Below are positions 41,238 through 49,893 of a DNA stretch of 64,000 bases, piece after piece (the stretch's first letter is position 1; every line of letters begins with the position of its first letter). The stretch is from Nannocystis exedens (GTDB lineage Bacteria > Myxococcota_A > Polyangia > Nannocystales > Nannocystaceae): contig NZ_NETK01000001.1 of NCBI RefSeq assembly GCF_002343915.1, positions 6,338,001-6,402,000 of the forward strand, read 5' to 3'. A program made the position numbers and the translations under genes. The notes under the pieces were generated by a model. That model was not told the DNA's origin. It worked only from the letters and a program-made list of their open reading frames with translations, and ran no database searches.

Positions 41238-42971
41238 ATGTTCAAGAACCACCCGCGCGGTCTGCCGGTCCTGTTCTTCACCGAGATGTGGGAGCGCTTC
41301 GGCTTTTACCTCATGCTCGGGATCTTCACCCTGTACATGAAGGCGGGTGCGGACGCGGCGGTGCCGGCGAAGTCGGGCCTGGGGCTGGCGCCGCAGCACG
41401 CCAGCGACATCTACGGGACCTACATCGCGCTGGTGTACCTGACGCCGTTCATCGGCGGCCTGTTGGCCGACCGCATCCTCGGCTATCGCCGCGCCATCGT
41501 GATCGGCGGCGTGCTGATGGGACTCGGCTACTCCGGGCTGGCGATCCCGGGCTACGGTCCGTGGTTCTTCCTGTCGCTGCTGCTGATCATCATCGGCAAC
41601 GGCTTCTTCAAGCCCAACATCTCGACGCTGGTCGGCAACCTGTACAACAACGAGCAGTACAAAGAGTACAAGGACGCCGGCTTCAACATCTTTTACATGG
41701 GCATCAACATCGGTGCCTTCGTCTGCAACTTCGTCGCCGCGTACCTGCGCAACACCTACGGCTGGGGCTACGCCTTCCTGGCGGCCGGCATCGGCATGTT
41801 CTTCGGCGTCGGCTGGTTCCTCACCGGCATGAAGCACACGGCCGAGGCCGACGTGCTCAAGCCGACCAAGCCGGGCGACCAGCCGGTCGGGCAGATCCTC
41901 GCGGCCGTGTTCGGGCCGGCGGCGGTGTTCGCCGCGCTCGGCTGGTTCATCCCGTCGCTGGTCGGCGGCGAGGGCTGGACGGTGTTCGGCTCGAAGTCCA
42001 ACGACGCGTTCCTGTTCGCCTGCGTGCCGGTGACGTGGTTCTACTACCGCTTGTGGAGGGGCTCCGACGGCGAGGACAAGGAGCGGATCGGCGCCCTCCT
42101 GCCGCTGTTCGCCGCCGTGATCGCGTTCTGGGCGATCTTCCACCAGAACGGCGACGCCCTCACCACCTGGGCCGACCGCTACACGCGGCGCGAGATCCCC
42201 GAGGCCGCCGCCCCGCTGCTCGAGAGCGTCGGCGGGGTCCAGCGCGTCGACACCGGCCTGCGCGAGATCACCATCACCGACGACCACGGCAACCCCGTCC
42301 TGGGGCCCGACGGCAAGCCGGCCAAGGAGCTCGGCCCCGACCCGTACTTCAACAACGTGCCGAAGAGCGAGTGGCCGCCGCCGCCGGCCCCGGCCTGCAA
42401 GGCCGAGGTGCTCACGCCCGAGACCGAGGCGAGCTGCAAGGCGGCCCAGACCAAGCTGGTGTCGACCGAGCTGTTCCAGTCGGTCAACGCGTTCTTCGTC
42501 GTGTTCCTGACCCCGTTCGTGGTCGGCTTCTTCGCGTGGATGCGGCGCAAGAACAAGGAGCCGTCGACGCCGGCCAAGATCTCGATCGGCCTGGCGATCA
42601 CCGCGCTGTCGACCCTGGTGATGGTCGCCGCCACCTTCGTCACCCACAACGGCGCCGAGAAGGGCTCGGCCCTGTGGCTCATCGGCACGTACGGCGTGAT
42701 CACCGTCGGCGAGCTGTGCCTGTCGCCGATGGGCCTGTCGCTGGTGTCGAAGCTCAGCCCGGCCCGCCTCACCGCGCTGATGATGGGCGGCTGGTTCCTG
42801 TCGACGTCGATCGGCAACAAGCTGTCCGGCATCCTCTCCGGCCTGTTCACCCTGTTCGAGCACAAGTCGGCGGTGTTCCTGATCAACTTCGGCGGGGCCC
42901 TGGTCGCGTCGCTGCTGATCGTGCTGATGCTCCCGCGCCTGCGCCGGGTCATGAACAAGTACCTCGGATGA
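41238..42971 (+). CDS. POT/PTR-family proton-dependent oligopeptide transporter
   Basis: 577 residues with the major-facilitator fold. The POT signatures are present: FFTEMWERFGFYLMLGIF (the E-x-x-E-R-F-x-[YF]-Y motif in helix 1), GGLLADRILGYRRAI and GNGFFKPNISTLVGNLY, and a later NAFFVVFLTPFV / GELCLSPMGLSLVSKLSP block. About 12 hydrophobic helices are visible, with a longer soluble loop in the middle (TWADRYTRREIPEA to CKAAQTKL) containing Cys. It imports di- and tripeptides with protons. The stop overlaps the start of the following kinase gene (ATGA), so uptake and phosphorylation are coupled. Confidence 0.92.
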   Translation: MFKNHPRGLPVLFFTEMWERFGFYLMLGIFTLYMKAGADAAVPAKSGLGLAPQHASDIYGTYIALVYLTPFIGGLLADRILGYRRAIVIGGVLMGLGYSGLAIPGYGPWFFLSLLLIIIGNGFFKPNISTLVGNLYNNEQYKEYKDAGFNIFYMGINIGAFVCNFVAAYLRNTYGWGYAFLAAGIGMFFGVGWFLTGMKHTAEADVLKPTKPGDQPVGQILAAVFGPAAVFAALGWFIPSLVGGEGWTVFGSKSNDAFLFACVPVTWFYYRLWRGSDGEDKERIGALLPLFAAVIAFWAIFHQNGDALTTWADRYTRREIPEAAAPLLESVGGVQRVDTGLREITITDDHGNPVLGPDGKPAKELGPDPYFNNVPKSEWPPPPAPACKAEVLTPETEASCKAAQTKLVSTELFQSVNAFFVVFLTPFVVGFFAWMRRKNKEPSTPAKISIGLAITALSTLVMVAATFVTHNGAEKGSALWLIGTYGVITVGELCLSPMGLSLVSKLSPARLTALMMGGWFLSTSIGNKLSGILSGLFTLFEHKSAVFLINFGGALVASLLIVLMLPRLRRVMNKYLG

Positions 42972-44023
42972 CGCGGCCGCCCCCCGACGCGGCCGCGATC
43001 GCCCGCGCGCTCGCGCAGTTCCCCGAGCTCGCCGACGGCGCGGCCAGCCCGCTGACCGGCGGGCTCATCAACGCGACCTTCGCCGTCCGCGCGCCCGCCG
43101 GCGAGTTCGTGCTCCAGCGGCTGCACCCGATCTTCGCCCCGCAGATCCACGACAACATCGCCGCGGTGACCGAGCACCTGCGCCGCCGCGGCGAGACCAG
43201 CCCGCGCCTGTTGACGACGACGACGGGCGCGCGCTGGGCCGACCTCGGCGCTCTGGGGATCTGGCGCGCCATGACGCGCGTGCCGGGGGTCAGCTTCGAG
43301 GCGGTGAGGAGCCCGGCGCAGGCCCGCTCGGCCGGGGCGCTGGTCGGCCGCTTCCACGCGACGCTGGCCGACCTCGACCACCCGTTCACGGTCCGCCGCA
43401 CGCTCCACGACACGCCGGCCCACCTGCGCACGCTGGCCGAGGCGGTCGCGCAGCACCGCGGGCACCGCCTGTTCGCCGAGGTCGAGCCGCTGGCGAAGGC
43501 GGTGTTCGCCGCGGCCGAGACGCTGCCGCCGCTCGCGCCGGCGCCGCTGCGCGTCGGCCACGGCGACCTGAAGTTCAACAATCTGCTGTTCGATGAGACA
43601 GGTCCCGAAGGACAGGGCGCGGCGCGCTGCCTGATCGACCTCGACTCGGTGGCCCCGATGCCGCTCCACCACGAGCTCGGCGACGCCTGGCGCTCGTGGT
43701 GCAACCCCGCCGGCGAGGAGCGCGGGACGTCGAGCTTCGACGCGGAGATCTTCGCCGCCGCGCTCGCAGGCTGGCTCGAAGCGCTGACGTTCCCGCTCGA
43801 GCCGGTCGAGCGCCGCAACCTGGTCCACGGGGTCGAGTGGATCGCCCTCGAGCTGACGGCCCGCTTCGCCGCCGACGCGCTCCACGAGCGATACTTCGGC
43901 TGGGACCCGCAGCGCTTCCCGGCGGCCGGGGAACACCACCTGCACCGCGCGAAGGGCCAGTGGGCGCTGCACCAGGCGACGCTGGCGACCCGCGAGCTGC
44001 GGGCCCAACTGCTGCTGCGCTGA
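42968..44023 (+). CDS. APH-fold small-molecule kinase (N-acetylhexosamine kinase-like)
   Basis: 351 residues. APH/choline-kinase fold: nucleotide loop GGLINATFAVR, catalytic loop VGHGDLKFNNLLFDE and Mg-binding CLIDLDSVAPMPLHHELGD. The catalytic region resembles NahK-type N-acetylhexosamine 1-kinases more than aminoglycoside kinases. It probably phosphorylates a sugar, amino sugar or choline-like substrate. The ATGA overlap with the POT gene suggests that the pair handles an imported compound such as a muropeptide or glycopeptide product, which is inference. An AT-rich hairpin at 44095 follows the gene. Confidence 0.8.
   Translation: MTRPPPDAAAIARALAQFPELADGAASPLTGGLINATFAVRAPAGEFVLQRLHPIFAPQIHDNIAAVTEHLRRRGETSPRLLTTTTGARWADLGALGIWRAMTRVPGVSFEAVRSPAQARSAGALVGRFHATLADLDHPFTVRRTLHDTPAHLRTLAEAVAQHRGHRLFAEVEPLAKAVFAAAETLPPLAPAPLRVGHGDLKFNNLLFDETGPEGQGAARCLIDLDSVAPMPLHHELGDAWRSWCNPAGEERGTSSFDAEIFAAALAGWLEALTFPLEPVERRNLVHGVEWIALELTARFAADALHERYFGWDPQRFPAAGEHHLHRAKGQWALHQATLATRELRAQLLLR
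43585..43616. repeat. Three-core 14-bp-periodic element inside a reading frame
   Basis: GCTG-TTCGATGAGA-CAGG-TCCCGAAGGA-CAGG (cores 43585, 43599, 43613) between the catalytic loop and Mg-binding motif of the kinase gene; encodes FDETGPEGQG. Confidence 0.5.
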
Positions 44024-44094
44024 AAAACGGCGCGAGACAGCTTTGCGGTGAGCCGGCGCTCGGGGCGCGGAGCCGACCGCCTCGACTTCGACAG

Positions 44095-44181
44095 AAAAGC
44101 AAAATCCCATTTAGCTTTTTTGCCTGCGCCGGATGCGCGGCCAGGTCTGTTTGCAGAAAAGTTCAACGACATTGAACTTTT
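44095..44181 (+). promoter_or_regulatory. Paired AT-rich inverted repeats upstream of abiEi, probable autoregulatory operator
   Basis: Two AT-rich inverted repeats lie just before the antitoxin gene. The first can pair AAAAGC with GCTTTT (44095-44119) or GCAAAA with TTTTGC (44099-44123). The second is a perfect 10-bp repeat, AAAAGTTCAA and TTGAACTTTT around CGACA (44157-44181), ending 4 nt before the ATG at 44186. AbiEi antitoxins are known to bind paired inverted repeats upstream of their own operon, so this is the expected operator site. The low GC also sets it apart from its surroundings. Confidence 0.6.
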
Positions 44182-44185
44182 ATGC

Positions 44186-44761
44186 ATGCGGAAGCGCGAA
44201 AACGGGCCCGACTGGGACCGGCTATTCGAGATCGCAGCCGCGCAAGACGGCTACTTCTCGGTCGACCAAGCGCAGTCGGTCGGAATTTCGCGGCCGAACC
44301 TGCAGGCGCATCTCCACCGCGGGCACGTGCTGCGGCCCCGTCGAGGGGTGTACCGGCTCGTGCGCTATCCGGTGAGTGACCACGAGGAGCTGGCGGAGAT
44401 CTGGCTGCAGTCCGATCAGGAGGGCGTGTTCTCCCATGAGACCGCGCTGTCGCTCTACGACCTCTCCGATGTCCTGCCTGCGCGGATCCACATCACCTTG
44501 CCGACGAGCTGGCGACGGCGACGACAACCCGACGGGGCAGTCGTCCACTACGCCGAGGTACCGCCGGAGGACCGTGATTGGTTCGGGGCGGTGCCCGTGA
44601 CGTCGGTGCGCCGCACGCTGCGAGCTTGTGCGACGGGCGGGCTCTGACCGGAGCTGCTAAAGCAGGCTGCGATGCAAGCAATCGACCGCGGACGCGTCGC
44701 CCGCAGCGAGATCGGCGACGTCGAGCAAGCTCTGCTCCCCTACGGCGGGCTCGAGCCGTGA
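44186..44761 (+). pseudogene. abiEi: AbiEi-type antitoxin, interrupted by an in-frame stop
   Basis: The frame starts MRKRENGPDWDRLFEIAAAQ and continues with the winged helix-turn-helix of AbiEi (GYFSVDQAQSVGISRPNLQA, GVYRLVRYPVSDHEELAEIW) and the antitoxin C-domain (HETALSLYDLSDVLPARIHI, PVTSVRRTLRAC). At 44645 a TGA (codon 154) interrupts it, but the same frame resumes as PELLKQAAMQAIDRGRVARS to 44761, which matches the expected family C-terminus. One base change explains the stop. AbiEi represses the operon and neutralises the nucleotidyltransferase toxin AbiEii. A 153-residue truncated product is possible. Confidence 0.7.
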
Positions 44762-45667
44762 ACTTCAAGAAGTACGACTCCCCCGTGGGTTCAAGCAGGC
44801 GCTCGATGCGAGGTTGCGCGCCGCGGCGACATCGAAGCATCCGCTGACGAGACGGCGACAGCGGCTGGTGTTCGAACGGTTCCTGGCGCGAGTCTTCGCC
44901 GCGTTCTCCACCGCCGTGACGTTGAAGGGCGGTGTCTCGCTGGAGCTGCGGATCGCCCCAGCACGGGCGACGAGAGACATCGATCTGCGGTGGATGGGGG
45001 CTCCGAAGACTTGCTGACGAGGCTCCGCGCGGCCATGACCTCCGATTGCGGAGATTTCTTGCAGTTCGAGGTCCACGACGATCTCGAGCGACCGGAGATC
45101 GACAATGACGGCGCGATCTACGGCGGTCGGCGGTTCAAGGTCGTATGCAGCCTGGCCGGAAAGCGGTTCGGAGATCCGTTCGGAGTTGACGTCGGCTTCG
45201 GCGAGCCGATCCTCGGGGAGCCCGAGATGATCGTCGGTTCGGACGCGCTCGACTTCATCGGTGTGCCGCCGACGAGCGTCCGGGCTTACCCGCTCGAGAC
45301 ACACATCGCCGAGAAGCTGCACGCCTATACGTTGCCCCGAACGCGCATGAACTCGCGGGTCAAAGACCTTCCTGACCTGGCGTTGCTGGCGAGCGTTCGC
45401 ACTCTCGCGGGCGCCCGCGTGCGCGCGGCGCTCGAGCTGACGTTCTCGTTCCGGCGTACGCACCCGTTGCCCGCAGAGCTTCCCGATCCGCCAGGCGCGT
45501 GGGAGGGGCCGTACGCCCGGATGGCGGGCGAGCACGACTTGCCGTGGCCGACGCTCGCCACTGTCACGAGCGCCGCGCGGACGTTCCTCGAGCCCGTGCT
45601 GCGGGGTGACGCCGAGGCCGCCGTGTGGGAGCCGGCGGCCTGGGCGTGGCGCCGCGAGAGCCGCTAG
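44758..45667 (+). pseudogene. abiEii: AbiEii-type nucleotidyltransferase toxin, two frameshifts
   Basis: The gene begins at GTG 44758, overlapping the antitoxin stop. Reading through needs a frame change at the C5 run 44780-44784 (NFKKYDSP to FKQALDARLRAAATSKHPL) and another at the G5 run 44996-45000 (RATRDIDLRWMG to GSEDLLTRLRAAM). Repaired, it is a full AbiEii: LVFERFLARVFAAFSTAVTL, VTLKGGVSLELR with the nucleotidyltransferase KGG motif, TRDIDL catalytic Asp pair, and GVPPTSVRAYPLETHIAEKL-HAYTLPR near the end. The toxin would be inactive as it stands. Its stop shares CTAG with the stop of the convergent pseudokinase gene. Confidence 0.75.
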
Positions 45668-48600
45668 AACGCGAACACGTGGAGCCGCGAGCCGCCTTGC
45701 TGGCTCTCGTTGAAGCGGCTGGTCTCGACGAAGTTCTCGACGCAGTTGCCGAGCGGGGTGCCCTTGAACCTGTCCTGGGCGACGGCCTTGACGTTGCCGC
45801 GGACGTCGACGGTGATCTTGACGGACACGCGGGCACCGGCCGCGCCCGGGCTGCTCGAGCAGGCCTTGACCACGCGCGGCTCCATCGCGGTGAAGTAGGA
45901 CTTCAGGCGGATCGGCTCGATGCGCAGCGGCAGGTCGCTGTCGGGCGCCTTCGGCTTGGGCTTGGCCTTGGGCTCGGCCTTGGCGGGCGGAGGCGGCTCG
46001 ACCTTGGCGGGCGGAGGCGGCTCGACCTTGGCGGGCGGGGGCTCGGGCACCGGCTCGACCTTGGCGGGCGCAGGTTCGGGCGAGACCGCCGTCGATTGGG
46101 TCGGCTGGGGAGGTTGAGGGATGGCCTCGGGGACAGGTTGCGGCGGCGGCTGAGGGATGGCCTCGGGGACAGGTTGCGGCGGGATGGCCTCGGGGACAGG
46201 TTGCGAGGCGCCGACGACGATCGGCTCGGGCTCGTCCTCGACCTGCTTGCGGGTCTCTCGCGTCGGCTTCTTCGGGCGCGGGGCCTCCTTGGCCCGCCGC
46301 GGGGCCTCGGCGGCCACCGGGTCGTCCTTGCGCGCGGGCGCGGGGTTCTGCCGCCGCGACACGAGGATGACGAGGAACAGCAGCGCGGCGCCGAGGATGA
46401 CGGCGATGCTGACGTTGCGGACGAAGTTGGTCGCCGGCACGGCGGCCGTCGGCGGGGCGACGACGATGACCGGCAGCGGCGCGGTCTTCGGCCGCGGCAG
46501 GACCGGCTCGGGCGCGCGGATCGGCGGCGCCAGGTGCGCGAGGATCATGCTCGGCTCGGGCCGCGACGACGACGAGGGGGTGACGGCCGGCGGGGCGGCG
46601 TTCCTGACCTCGGGGGGGATCGGGATGGCACGCGGCTCGGAGGGCGCGGAGATCCGCGGCTGCGGCACCGGGGTGCTGCGGACCGGCCGCGAGGCGGGCG
46701 GCGGCGGGGCGTCGAGCACGGCGCTCGCCAGCGCCGGGTTGCGCTGGCGCAGGTCGGCGGTGAAGGTGGCCAGCGGCTGCGGCTCGCTCTGGGCGGCGAC
46801 CGCCCGCGCCTCCGGCGGCTCGGCGTTGCGCGCGGCCTCCTCGTCCCAGAAGGTCGGGTCGAGCGCGAGGATCGCGGTGGCGCGGCGCAGCTCGCCCTCG
46901 CGGGCGCGGGCGGCCAGCACGGCCTCGTGCAGCTCGCGGATCGAGCCGTAGCGCTTCGACGGGTCCTTGGCCAGCGCGCGCAGGACCACCTCTTCGAACG
47001 GCTCGGCGATCTCCTGCTGCGGGACGACCAGCCGCGGCGAATTCGGCTCGTCGTACATCTGCTTCTTGATGATCGAGAGGAAGCTGTCGCCGCGGAACGG
47101 GGTCCGGCCGGTGAGCAGCTCGTACATCATCACGCCCAGCGCGTAGACGGAGGTGCTCTCGCCCGGGAAGCCGCCGCTGGCCAGCTCGGGGGCCATGTAC
47201 TCGGCCTGGCCGGGCGGGGTGCCCTTCGACTCGACCAGGTTGCCGTCGAGCGAGCGGTAGATGCTGGCGACCGGGGCGATGCCGACGCCGAGCAGCTTGA
47301 TCGGCTGGCGCCGCCGCGCCTCGTCGTCGCCGGCGTGCAGGCGGAGCACGCTGCCGAGGTTGAGGTCGGTGGCGATCACGCCCCGGTCGGCGGCGACGAT
47401 CAGGGCCTCGCAGATCTGCGTGACCAGGATCGCCACCTGCTGCCACGGCAGCGGCCCCTCGGCCCGCAGCACGGCGCCCAGCGGGTCGCCGTCGACCTGC
47501 TCCATCACGTAATACGTGAGGTGGTCGGCGGTGATGCCGGCGTCGATGACCTCGACCAGCGACTCGTGCCGCAGCTTGATCAGCTGCTGCGCCTCGTAGA
47601 GGAACTGCCGGCCGCGGCGGCTGGCCGGCGAGTGGTCGGGGCCGAGCACGCGGATCGCCACGTGGCGGCCGCTCTGCTCGTCGACGGCCGCGTAGACCCG
47701 GGTGGTGATGCCGCGCGTCAGCGGCTTGACCAGGCGCCAGCGGTCGATGTCGCGGCCGATCAGCTCGTCGGGGTCGCTCCACAGGTCGAGCGGGAACGGC
47801 TCGCCGAGCGGCTCGCTGGGCGGCGGCGCCAGCTTGACCGGGGCGGTCATCATGCTGTCGCCGGGGTCGCCCAGCTCGTCGTCGTCGTCGTCGATGTCGC
47901 TGACGCGGATCGGCGTCAGCACGCCGGTGCGCGGCCTGTCCTGAGAGACAGCCAGGGCGGACAGCGGCTGGTCGACCTCGGCCTCCTCGGGCGGCGGGGC
48001 CGGCTCCTCGGCGAGGGCCGCCGCGACCTCGGCGCGGGCGAACCCGACCCCGCTCTGCGCCGAGCCGGTGGCGATCAGCGGCGGCAGGTCGTTGTCGGCC
48101 AGCGCGGCCATCGGCGGCGGCGGCAGCGGCCCGTCGTCGACCGGGTGGAGGGTGACCTCGAGCACCGGCGCGAGGCCGCTGCGATCGATCGCGGCGCCCA
48201 CGGCCGTGGAGTCGACCCGGCGCTTGATCGTCGGTGCGTCGAGCTCGACCTGCGGGGCCGGCTTCGGCTTCGCGGCCGGGAAGGCCCGCGACGGCTCGTT
48301 GAGGTCGCCGAAGTCGTCCTCCTCGCGCGCGGCCCGGCGCTGGACGGTGACCATGTCGTCGACCGCGTGCCGCCGCGTCGGCTCGTCGAGGTCGTCGTCG
48401 TCGGCGACGGAGCTGGCCTTTGGGCCATGTGCTTTCGGCCAGCTCGTGCTGGCGCTCGCCTGCACCGGCATGGCCGTGGTGGGCGCGTCGTCGTCGTCGT
48501 CGGCCCACGGCGGCGCGGGCTCGTCGTCGGCGGGGGTCAAGGCCGCGCCCAGCTCGGCGTCGTCGTCGTCGACGACGGCGCGGAAGGGGAAGCGGCTGGC

Positions 48601-48954
48601 CTGGCTGCGCACGACCTGCGAGAGGCCGGGCGGGAGCGCGATCTCGCCGTCGTCGAGGAACGCGCCGCGGCGTTCACGCAGGGGCGAGGGCGGCGGGCGC
48701 GGGGCGTCCTGATTCAGGCCGGAATCGAGGGATTCGCCCTCCTCGGGCGCGGCCTCGTCGACGAGGTCGGCGGCGAGCTCGGGGAAGCTCTCCCCCGACT
48801 CCTGCGGAGGGGCCAGCGGCTCGTCGTCGTCGTCGGTGAACTGAAACGTCGCCGGTCGGCCCGGAGGCGGAGGCTGATGACCTCCGTTCCGCGGGGGCGG
48901 AGGAGGACCGGAACCGTTGCGCTTATTGTCCACGGGGGCGCTCAAGGGTCGCAC
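45664..48954 (-). CDS. Ser/Thr pseudokinase with transmembrane helix and AgmX/GltJ-like C-domain
   Basis: 1,096 residues. Residues 1-395 are acidic and Pro-rich and mostly disordered. A protein-kinase fold follows (398-700) but its active-site motifs are broken: the beta-3 Lys is Arg (VAIRVLG, 435), HRD-K-N reads IATDLNLGS (only D530 remains) and DFG reads GVG (556-558). Structural motifs persist (AEYMAPELASG, VYALGVMMYELLTGRTPF). One membrane helix (VSIAVILGAALLFLVILVS) separates it from a Pro/Lys-rich linker and a C-terminal domain (YFTAMEPRVVKACSSSPGA, KITVDVRGNVKAVAQDRF) of the AgmX/GltJ type found in myxobacterial motility proteins. It is probably a scaffold, not an enzyme. Confidence 0.85.
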   Translation of the reverse strand: MRPLSAPVDNKRNGSGPPPPPRNGGHQPPPPGRPATFQFTDDDDEPLAPPQESGESFPELAADLVDEAAPEEGESLDSGLNQDAPRPPPSPLRERRGAFLDDGEIALPPGLSQVVRSQASRFPFRAVVDDDDAELGAALTPADDEPAPPWADDDDDAPTTAMPVQASASTSWPKAHGPKASSVADDDDLDEPTRRHAVDDMVTVQRRAAREEDDFGDLNEPSRAFPAAKPKPAPQVELDAPTIKRRVDSTAVGAAIDRSGLAPVLEVTLHPVDDGPLPPPPMAALADNDLPPLIATGSAQSGVGFARAEVAAALAEEPAPPPEEAEVDQPLSALAVSQDRPRTGVLTPIRVSDIDDDDDELGDPGDSMMTAPVKLAPPPSEPLGEPFPLDLWSDPDELIGRDIDRWRLVKPLTRGITTRVYAAVDEQSGRHVAIRVLGPDHSPASRRGRQFLYEAQQLIKLRHESLVEVIDAGITADHLTYYVMEQVDGDPLGAVLRAEGPLPWQQVAILVTQICEALIVAADRGVIATDLNLGSVLRLHAGDDEARRRQPIKLLGVGIAPVASIYRSLDGNLVESKGTPPGQAEYMAPELASGGFPGESTSVYALGVMMYELLTGRTPFRGDSFLSIIKKQMYDEPNSPRLVVPQQEIAEPFEEVVLRALAKDPSKRYGSIRELHEAVLAARAREGELRRATAILALDPTFWDEEAARNAEPPEARAVAAQSEPQPLATFTADLRQRNPALASAVLDAPPPPASRPVRSTPVPQPRISAPSEPRAIPIPPEVRNAAPPAVTPSSSSRPEPSMILAHLAPPIRAPEPVLPRPKTAPLPVIVVAPPTAAVPATNFVRNVSIAVILGAALLFLVILVSRRQNPAPARKDDPVAAEAPRRAKEAPRPKKPTRETRKQVEDEPEPIVVGASQPVPEAIPPQPVPEAIPQPPPQPVPEAIPQPPQPTQSTAVSPEPAPAKVEPVPEPPPAKVEPPPPAKVEPPPPAKAEPKAKPKPKAPDSDLPLRIEPIRLKSYFTAMEPRVVKACSSSPGAAGARVSVKITVDVRGNVKAVAQDRFKGTPLGNCVENFVETSRFNESQQGGSRLHVFAF
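47935..47952. repeat. 14-bp-periodic element inside a reading frame
   Basis: CCTG-TCCTGAGAGA-CAGC inside the pseudokinase gene (encodes LAVSQDRP). Confidence 0.4.
48412..48443. repeat. Three-core 14-bp-periodic element inside a reading frame
   Basis: GCTG-GCCTTTGGGC-CATG-TGCTTTCGGC-CAGC (cores 48412, 48426, 48440), nearly a full palindrome, inside the disordered part of the pseudokinase gene. Confidence 0.5.
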
Positions 48955-49017
48955 ACCGCGCGGCGACTGGTCAAACTAGCCGCCTTCCGGCGGGGCCGCT
49001 GCCCCGATTGGCGGCGA

Positions 49018-49872
49018 TTACTTCGGGGTGCCGGGCTTCGCACGCTTGCCCTGCGCAGGCGGCGTGCTCGGGGCGGGCGGCTGACCCGTCTCGGCGCGCA
49101 CCTGCGCGATCCGCCGGTCCAGCTCCCGCAGCGCCTCGGGCTCCGTGGTGCGGATCGAGTCGCGGTAGCGCTCGAGGATGACGAGCGCTTCCGCACCTCG
49201 CCCCGGGACCTGGGACAGCAGCTCGCCGGCGTCGCGCAAGTACTTGAGCTGGCTCGGGTCGAGCTCGAAGGCCCGCTGCAGCGCCTCGGCCGCCTCGGCC
49301 TCGCGCCGCGGCACGCCCTGCAGCACCTCGGCCAGGGCCACCCAGTCGGCGGCCGACGGCTCGGGCAGGCGAGCGATCCGCCGCTGCAGCGCGACGGCCG
49401 CCTCGGGCAGCATCGGCGCGACCCGCAGGGCCTCGGCCAGCCGGCCGTAGAAGTCGGCGTCGGCGCTCGGGTCGTCGTCGGCGATCGCGTGCTTGAGGTA
49501 GTAGTCGGACTCGGCCTTGTGCCCGGGCGACTTGGCGAGCACGAGCGCCAGCTCGCCCTCGCAGCGGGTGCTCTTGGGGATCTTGTTGGCGCACGGGAGC
49601 AGCGCCTGGGTGACCTCGACGTCGTTGCCGGCGGCCCGGGCGGCGGCGGCCGCGGCGAGGGCCTTGTCGAGCTCGGCCTGCGGGAGCTGCGGCTCGGAGC
49701 GCGGCGGGGGCGGGTCGCGATCGGCGCGGCGGAACGGGTTGTGGGCGTCGCGGGCGACCGGCTGGGGCTCCGCGGGGTGCGACGACACCTCGACCTTGGT
49801 CGGCGGCGGCGGGGTCGGCGTGCCGCCGCAAGCGGCGAGCAGGGCGGCGACGAGGACGGCGGGGCGGAGCAT
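49018..49872 (-). CDS. TPR-containing lipoprotein
   Basis: 284 residues. Lipobox LLAAC (Cys at residue 15), then a Pro-rich linker. From about residue 65 the protein is helical with tetratricopeptide-like spacing (ELDKALAAAAAARAAGNDVE, ADWVALAEVLQGVPRREAEA, ALQRAFELDPSQLKYLRDAG, ALVILERYRDSIRTTEPEAL). It probably anchors a protein complex at the outer membrane. The gene is divergent from coaD with a 21-bp spacer holding a shared palindromic -10, and its ATG lies 7 nt from that hexamer, so it is predicted to be leaderless. The last 30 residues are Pro/Lys-rich. Confidence 0.8.
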   Translation of the reverse strand: MLRPAVLVAALLAACGGTPTPPPPTKVEVSSHPAEPQPVARDAHNPFRRADRDPPPPRSEPQLPQAELDKALAAAAAARAAGNDVEVTQALLPCANKIPKSTRCEGELALVLAKSPGHKAESDYYLKHAIADDDPSADADFYGRLAEALRVAPMLPEAAVALQRRIARLPEPSAADWVALAEVLQGVPRREAEAAEALQRAFELDPSQLKYLRDAGELLSQVPGRGAEALVILERYRDSIRTTEPEALRELDRRIAQVRAETGQPPAPSTPPAQGKRAKPGTPK

Positions 49873-49879
49873 GCGGCGG

Positions 49880-49887
49880 AGTATACT
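49880..49887. promoter_or_regulatory. Shared palindromic -10 for two divergent leaderless genes
   Basis: AGTATACT reads as TATACT on both strands. It lies 6 nt before the coaD GTG (plus) and 7 nt before the lipoprotein ATG (minus). One AT-rich hexamer pair thus seems to serve both genes. Confidence 0.55.
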
Positions 49888-49893
49888 GCGCCG

